DNA of 64,000 bases from Rhodamnia argentea (taxonomy: Eukaryota > Streptophyta > Magnoliopsida > Myrtales > Myrtaceae), in the NCBI RefSeq assembly GCF_020921035.1, contig NC_063150.1:6262001-6326000 (forward strand), written 5' to 3'. A program made the translations under genes and the position numbers. The notes beneath the pieces were generated by a model. The model made no database searches. It had not been told where the DNA came from and saw only the letters and a list, made by a program, of their open reading frames with translations. Every line of letters starts with the position of its first letter. Position 1 is the stretch's first letter. Shown here piece by piece: positions 58,001 to 64,000 of this stretch.

Positions 58001-61000
58001 CGTGTCTTGTACCAAGACTCGTATACCAAAGCCAATGAATCATCGCACCAAGAAACTCCTCTGAACAGAAATAAATTAAGAGTCCATATTACAATGGTTG
58101 CAACATAAGGCACAGTTAGCCATTTGAGTCTTTTGTAGTGATTGCAAATCATGTGGCTATGAGTCATGACTTAATCACTTTGAACTAACTAGATAAAATA
58201 CAAGTAAAACGATAGGAGGAGGAGAGAGGTATCCAAATCTCCTGAACCGACAGGAAGAAATTATTGCTAATAGTGACTTCAATCTCAGGGAAAAAACAAT
58301 TCATACCCATATCGAAGATCCACTTTGTGCAAGATTTCTGGTTGTTCACCTTCAAGTGGTTCAGCTGGTTGTGTGTAAATTATATCTCGTGGAGAAACTT
58401 CAACTTTCGCATCCCCCCCATCCTGTGTCTCCACCCTAAATGCCTTAAATCAATTAAAAAGAAGCCACATACACAGAAACTAGTAATAACATATCAATTA
58501 ATCCCATATAAAGTCACATTATCTAACACTATCATAATCATATACCCAACAATAGAACATTCAGAAGAAGGGATATTTAGCAAATTACGCAGAAGTGTTG
58601 CTTAACAAATTGACACATCTTATCCAAGTAAATCTGTAACCAGTGCTCCTTAAGTGAAAGAATGTGGAAAGTTCTCGGCCCTGAAATCAACCATGGACGA
58701 TTAAGAAAGAAAAGCACAGACCAAGAACGATCCTAATATGTAACTGTTTGATATTTACTTGGATCCCCATTATTTACCCTTCTTTGCAGAACTACCAATC
58801 ATCAGAAGTGAATGCATGAGAAGCAGACTTCCTGAAAGAAAAGCTGCAAAAAAACACATGTATGATTGGAGACAGCATGCAGGAACTGGGCAGTCTTATC
58901 ACTAATTTTAACCTTCCCGTGCAAAGTGCTAAAATTGAATGACCAATTCAATTTTACATGCCCTTACATTTCTTCAGAAAATACGACGATATTCACCACG
59001 AAAAGTGAGGTGCTAAACTTCATCATCAAACTGACACAAAAAATACACGCAAAAGGAACAGAAACAAAACACCAAAGATTTTCAGACAATTACCAGTATA
59101 GGGCAGAAGGTTTATCAGCTCTCCAATGGATTGAGCGCATCCCTTGGCGCACACTATTGAATGCAATTGGGATGTCCTCTGCAAGGGGCAAATCACAAAG
59201 TTCTCTGACAAATTGTCCGTCAGCAGTCCATACATCTACTTTCTTGGGAAATCTTCCACAAGGTACAATGAAAGAGTATGGCCTATGGATTGAGCTTATT
59301 AAAAGGTAGTTCCCATCTGGAGAGGGGTCAATTGAGGTATATACAGCTGGTGGACCAATTTCCTCAGCTTTTCCATCCAAACTAACCAAAAGAAGTTGAG
59401 ACGTGGCATAGTAATCAAATAAATCTTCGTCATATTCATCCTTCAGCAGGTCTTGAAATGTTCTAACCTGAATGACATTCTTCTGCTCATTAGACTGGAT
59501 TTTTGGACCACCAGGAACCAAAGGTTTTTTTGGCGGTTCTCCACGGCCCAAGGGTATTGTGCAAACTACTAGTGTGGAGTTATCTATCCAAACAAAATTG
59601 TCAAAAACTGCATTTAAGCATATCTCAGGTGACTCAAACAATGGTCTGGCTTTCCCTGTTTCCACATCAGCAACCCAAAGCTGAAGCTTACCACTGCTAT
59701 TGCCCTCCTCATCAGATCGAATGCTGAAGGACAAATGTTTACCATCATTTGACCAGGTGACAAAGTTGATCTTAGCACCATCAGGAAACCCATGTACTTC
59801 TTTTTCTGGCCCTAATTTACCATCAGGCAATAATTGATGGATCCCTATACCGGTATAAAATGACATCCGACTCCTGGTGTTGCACTTTCCATCAATGCGG
59901 ATGCCAGCCAGCTTCTCTTCGGGTCTTGCAAGCTCAGTTAAAGGTGGTAAAGCTCTCCGCTTCAAAAACAGAATTTTATCCCTTTGTGGGGAGAATGACA
60001 ATGCAGGAAGTGGCGGAGCATCGACTATATCTCTAATTTCTGGCGGAGGAAGACGATATGCGCCACCCAATGCCGAACCTGCATTATGTAATTCATAATG
60101 AGTATTCTGCTACTGGGAATTGTACAGCAACAATAACCCCAAAAAGTAAATCCAAGATCGTTTGAGTGCATGCTAGGGAAAGTCGTGTATTTGGGATATT
60201 GAAAACAATATGCCCAAAATATAAATAAATAATACGAACGGGAAACCTCAGTCTGCCAACAGAAAATCAGAGGGTTGAAGTAAGCACGGTTCCACCCTTT
60301 GACATTTGACAGAGAGTTATATTTCAAAGTACTTCTTATTGATGAATGCAAGCAAACAAACAAGCTTAACATATTACCAGGCAACACTTTTTCGATTAAA
60401 GTGACCTGTTGGTGATTCCATAATTAACAGGAAAGGGAAAGAAAAAAGAAGCTCTCAGAGTGGGTTCAGTACACAAATAGAGTGTTGCCTTGCCACTTTT
60501 GTGTCCAGGCAACCACCTTTGACTTGTAAAGCTTGATATCAGCTCATACAAGTTAAGAAAAATCAGATCATTGGTCATTGTCCTGGAGCCTAGACCCTCG
60601 AACTACAACAAAGGAAAATGCTGTTGATCTTTGCTCAACAGACTAGACGTAAGCCTGCTTCAAGGTTATGATGTAGAACTGAACATGGTCTAGCGCCACT
60701 TCCTTCAGACCTTACTTCCTCTAACCAAAGGGCATGGAATGGAAATAATTACTATAGCCTTTTCGGACATAGACAAAGTAAGATTCAAAGTCCATCAAAA
60801 GAGTGGATGTGAGGATCAAAACTGGAGACAGATCGCACAGCAGAAGCATTGTTGGCACCTTATATATCAGGATCCATCGGAGAGACAATACATCGGAAAC
60901 CTCACTTGAAGTAAAGCTTTCTCTACAAAACCTCCTGCTCCCGAAAAGTTAATTACCGAACGCCTCTATTCTCTTACCATCTCGGCTAATTCCCCTCCGC

Positions 61001-61498
61001 ATAAACCGAGATTCACACTACTGAAGTCTCTGCCAGCAATAGCTCTGAGACTACAGTCCACATGCAATTCACTCTCATCGTATACACCTACTCAGAGAAT
61101 AATCGATCGCCAGACGACACAACCCACTCGAACATAGTAAAAAAAAAAAAAAAGCAACGGACGAGAATTCAATCCCGGACACATCAGCTACCTTCGTCCT
61201 CGTAAAAGCCGAGACCGGAACTGCTCGCGGAAGCATTAGGAGCGGAGCCACTGTCGCCGCCGTTCTCGGAGGGGGCAGCGGAGCCGACGGGGACTAAGCT
61301 GCGAAGCCTCGACGAGGTCATGATCGTCCTCGACACCACTGCCGCCTCGCCCGCGGCCGGCTGAGTTCTCAGGTGGCCAGGCGCACGGAGCGACGAGAAC
61401 CTGCAGAGTGTCAAGGAGGAGGAGGGAGGAGGAGAGAGAGGGAAGAGAGAGAGGATGGAGAGGCGGTGAAACTGGTAGACTTTGTGAGGACGCATCAT
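55081..61498 (-). CDS. CGEP: Chloroplast glutamyl endopeptidase, prolyl-oligopeptidase family S9
   Basis: Ten exons: 61498-61192, 60078-59094, 58435-58307, 58060-57761, 57667-57209, 57083-57018, 56313-56253, 56165-56016, 55857-55720, 55515-55081. All frames join to give 1009 residues. The N-terminal 60-90 residues are Ser/Pro/Arg-rich and hydroxylated, as in a chloroplast transit peptide. A beta-propeller region follows (YRLPPPEIRDIVDAPPLPAL ... WSNDGKHLSFSIRSDEEGN ... YLLISSIHRPYSFIVPCGRFP). The alpha/beta-hydrolase domain has nucleophile Ser782 in GGHSYGAF, Asp856 in HGEEDNNPGT and His890 in FESHGYAARES. The enzyme is a stromal peptidase cutting after Glu, with a role in degrading peptides in plastids. 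The C terminus is about 40 residues longer than the Arabidopsis protein (961). It is the only intact copy; the partner at 43525-49691 is dead. Confidence 0.93.
57201..57209 (-). other. GC or alternative GT splice donor, CGEP intron 5
   Basis: The family sequence LLWLARR-FAILSGP requires exon 5 to end at 57209, where the intron starts GCATGG, a GC donor. Six bases further a GT donor (GTTTCC) is available; it would add Arg/His/Gly-type residues in frame (two extra amino acids). Both choices keep the reading frame. The pseudogene copy has the same sequence. Confidence 0.7.
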
Positions 61499-61500
61499 TT

Positions 61501-63440
61501 CAGCGGATGGATGGGATGGATTAATAATCTAAAAGCGTCCCATGTCCATCGTCTTCTTTGTTGGGGAAAAAGGATGGTTCTGTGGGGAAATCAAGCTTAG
61601 TGTATCCGGCCACAAAGAATGTATCTTTCCGACCAAAACGAAAAAAAATAAAAAAATAAAAATGAAACTAAATTCATCGAGGGTGATCGATTCCCATCCT
61701 GAAATCTCGAATTGAACCGGATAAGATCGGCCCTAAGAACCGGCTCAACCGATCTTATGTCCGTCTTGAAATCGATGACTTCGTCTTTTTTTTTTGGTTA
61801 GTTTCTTTCGTTCCCTGCAAATGAGAGTTCCCAATATTAGAAGAAAAAATAATTAACTAATTAAATTTTGTTTGACAATAATAAAAAATAAGAAATCTTA
61901 GCTCAACTACCAGTCCAATTCGGGCAGTTCGATTGGTTTGGCTGGGAACCAGACCAGTTATTCCCGATTCTAAATTTTTGGAACTGAAAACCATTCAAAA
62001 TCGGCCGTTTTTGTTCAATCTAGCTCCTGAGTTGGATCGAGACCGGTGCGCGCCACCATCTTTGGGGGTTGTCCGGGTGCTCCTTGGCGTAGGATTCTTC
62101 CATGTTCCTTGGTATGAAAAAATATCATGTAGACTTTGGTGCCCATGCGTCCCGGGACCGCAGGCACTGTGGTTGTGATGGCAACTATGCATGGCATTTA
62201 CCCAGAAGGCGAAAAAAAAAAAAAGCAGAGACAATGTTTCAAAAGTTGCAATTATTGAATCTTTTTTCTTGTGGCGACCGAGGCGTTGCAGCTTTAAATG
62301 TTCGTCGAATAATTTTTGCGAAAAGATAGAGCGCCCTTTTCACGATTGTACTTGCTGCATAAAAGTGTCTTGTTTTCTTTTTTTGAATTTTTTTAACAAA
62401 ACATAAAAAGGAAAAGATAAATAAAAATTTAAATAAAGAGAAATAACGACAATGCCATTGAAATCAACCTTTTTTTTTAGAATCTATCACGCCTTAGACC
62501 TTTATTTAAAACAAGATTCACTTCATATCCTTTTTTGAGAAAATGAGGGTATTTCAAATCATTATTTGAAATAAGATTCGATTAGGGCTCTTATTTGAGA
62601 AAATAAAAGCACTTTAAATGTACGGTATCCTACGTTTCATGTGGAATTAGCTCCGTTGGCAATGGATCGAATGAACCTTCTATTGAAATCACGAGGATTC
62701 ATTCGAGATCTTTGTTAGAAGGGAGTAGCTAGATGCTTGAAATGGAGAAGGGCACTTCAACTCCTGGATGATGGCAAAATGCTAATTATGCTTCAGGGAC
62801 CGTATTATGAAAACTGTTAGGTTTAGCCAGATATACACGGGAATCAGTTCAACAAATTGAGCACCGAATAGGCAAAATATTTGATAGTTTGGATGATGAT
62901 CGTTAGTGCTATTTTCCCATTCAAAAATAGATAATAAGAGTATCGGACTTGATGTGATATGTTCCAAGCTTGTTTTGACCTTTGGCGAACCGAAGCTTAA
63001 GGAATGATGGGGTGAAGACGCGAAGATTTACATTTTCAAGATCTAAAGACTCGAGAGGCCACCAGAGTCCGCCCCTGTAATCGGCGTATTTGGTTCGAGG
63101 TCATGAGAATTGTTCTAGATTAAGAGTACTTGCACGGGTTAAAAGTCCGAACTTAACCGATTCATGTTACTTACAAGGTGCTTCACGGATCTCCGAGTAG
63201 CGAAAGTTGTGTATTCGAAATCTCGACTTACAAAAAATAGACTACCAAAGGCAGGTCAACTCGATTTTCTATCGAAATGTGATTTATTCGGAATCAATCC
63301 CATAAAAACATGATTGTGATATGGTTGTATAGCGTTGTTATCACGTTCCAACGTATGGCTATGCTTGCACCTTGAAGCGGGGGGTTAGCTTCCCATAGAG
63401 ATTTTGCAATTGCGGTGGCTTAGCCAATGGAAGTGATCGT
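61501..63440. other. CGEP promoter side and intergenic DNA
   Basis: No gene is supported. 61690-62045 is a GGTTC/GAACCGG-rich segment starting GGGTGATCGATTCCC, like the hAT remnants elsewhere, without clear ends. 62640-62720 has a weak tRNA-like pattern (TAGCTCCGTTGGCAATGG ... GATTCATTCGAGATC), possibly another old SINE head. The rest is AT-rich. Confidence 0.35.
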
Positions 63441-64000
63441 TAAGGGCCCGCATGAAATCACTTCAGAATTTTCATTTCTCCGTCAGAAGCCCATCCGGTA
63501 GAGAAATATGTTTGACAAAAACCCGATCGAAGTAGAAATCTGTTTGAAAAAAATTGACTTATAGTAGGAATTTTCACTTCTAATAAGATTTTTCACTTCT
63601 GATAGGATTTTTGGCCAATTTTGAGAAGTAAAAAATTTTAATTTCTCGACCCCAGAATCACTTCTTGGACCACACCTGTCTCCGTCAACCACCGTTGTTG
63701 CAACCGCCGGCCGCCGCCCACCCATCGTTGCCGCCCACCCGCCGCCGCCGCTGCGCGTCGTCGCCCGCTTGCCACGCGGCCCGTCCACCGCCGCCGACCA
63801 TCGCCAACCTCCCCCGACGACCGCCAACCACCGTCACAGCCGCCGCCGGCTGCCGCCGCCTCCGACCGCCGCCCACCGCCACCAACCGCCGCCGTCGACC
63901 ATCGCCGCTAAAAATTTTATTAATAATATTTCAAAAGTAGAAATTTTCAACTGTTACCAAACGAATTTTTCTTATCGGAAGCCAATCTGGGAGCGAAGTA
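63440..64000. repeat. Repeat with CCGCCG-rich core, right edge of window
   Basis: AGAAATTTCTACTTC-type arms flank a core of CCGCCG/CCACCG words (63680-63905). The same layout of AT-rich arms around a GC-rich simple-sequence core is seen at 28194-29321. The closing ACCAAACGAATTTTTCTTATCGG resembles the inverse of the left arm (CCGGTAGAGAAATATGTTTGACAAA), so this is probably one small DNA transposon. Long open frames on both strands come from the triplet-like core. Confidence 0.4.

Larger units (their letters stand above)
51851..61500. repeat. Segmental tandem duplication, copy 2 (contains intact CGEP)
   Basis: It starts in a copy of the SMP-30-like gene leader (about 51851-52010), although no SMP-30-like coding exon follows on its left. 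It ends beyond the CGEP first exon. It is about 1 kb longer than copy 1, mostly because of the AT-rich palindromic insert at 52040-53400, which copy 1 lacks. Confidence 0.8.

Noticed and set aside
63665-63940. Pro/Arg-rich frames on both strands at the right edge
   Set aside because: They are produced by a CCGCCG simple-sequence core in a repeat; both strands are open, which is typical of triplet-like DNA.
1-64000. CRISPR arrays, bacterial operons, phage or integrated viral genes
   Set aside because: No regularly spaced identical repeats, no bacterial gene clusters and no viral replication or capsid domains were seen. All supported genes are plant nuclear genes or transposons.

Overview
The window is nuclear DNA of a flowering plant, most likely a woody eudicot. 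The evidence is GT-AG multi-exon genes, plant-only families (WRKY, GRAS, an E(z)-type SET protein, a chloroplast glutamyl endopeptidase) and a dense population of plant DNA transposons and LTR remnants. The genes resemble those of sequenced Myrtales, but I cannot prove a genus from the sequence alone.

Layout. 1-8.1 kb is a transposon landscape: two MULE-type palindromic MITEs, a Tourist/PIF-type MITE, copies of a TTTGGT-type element, and one near-complete hAT transposon (4819-7761) with a broken transposase on the minus strand. 8.5-9.8 kb holds a three-exon group IIe WRKY factor (minus). 10-16.5 kb has no gene I can support; it carries an LTR remnant with a tRNA-Met primer site and a 5S rRNA-like segment. 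16.6-17.5 kb is a single-exon multi-pass membrane protein (plus). 19.4-26.0 kb is a head-to-tail duplication of a GRAS gene: the first copy is intact, the second is dead and interrupted by a solo LTR. 26-30 kb is AT-rich DNA and nested transposons.

30.2-37.8 kb is a complete 17-exon Polycomb histone H3K27 methyltransferase of the SWINGER/EZA1 type (plus), with one GC-AG intron. It converges on a two-exon SMP-30/gluconolactonase-like beta-propeller gene at 38.8-41.0 kb (minus). From about 41 to 61.5 kb a roughly 9-10 kb segment is duplicated in tandem. Each copy carries a chloroplast glutamyl endopeptidase (CGEP) gene on the minus strand. The proximal copy (43.5-49.7 kb) is a pseudogene with several frameshifts and a stop; the distal copy (55.1-61.5 kb) has ten exons and is fully open. 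The last 2.5 kb is intergenic repeat DNA.

The genes do not form a pathway. The window is an ordinary plant gene neighbourhood: two transcription-factor genes, one chromatin regulator, one plastid protease, one secretory-pathway propeller and one membrane protein. Its most informative feature is how it was shaped: two independent tandem duplications, each leaving one live and one dead copy, plus several transposons with readable target-site duplications. I found no convincing undescribed biological system. The oddest items are the two non-GT splice donors, the short conserved upstream ORF of the GRAS gene, and the 5S-like segment.
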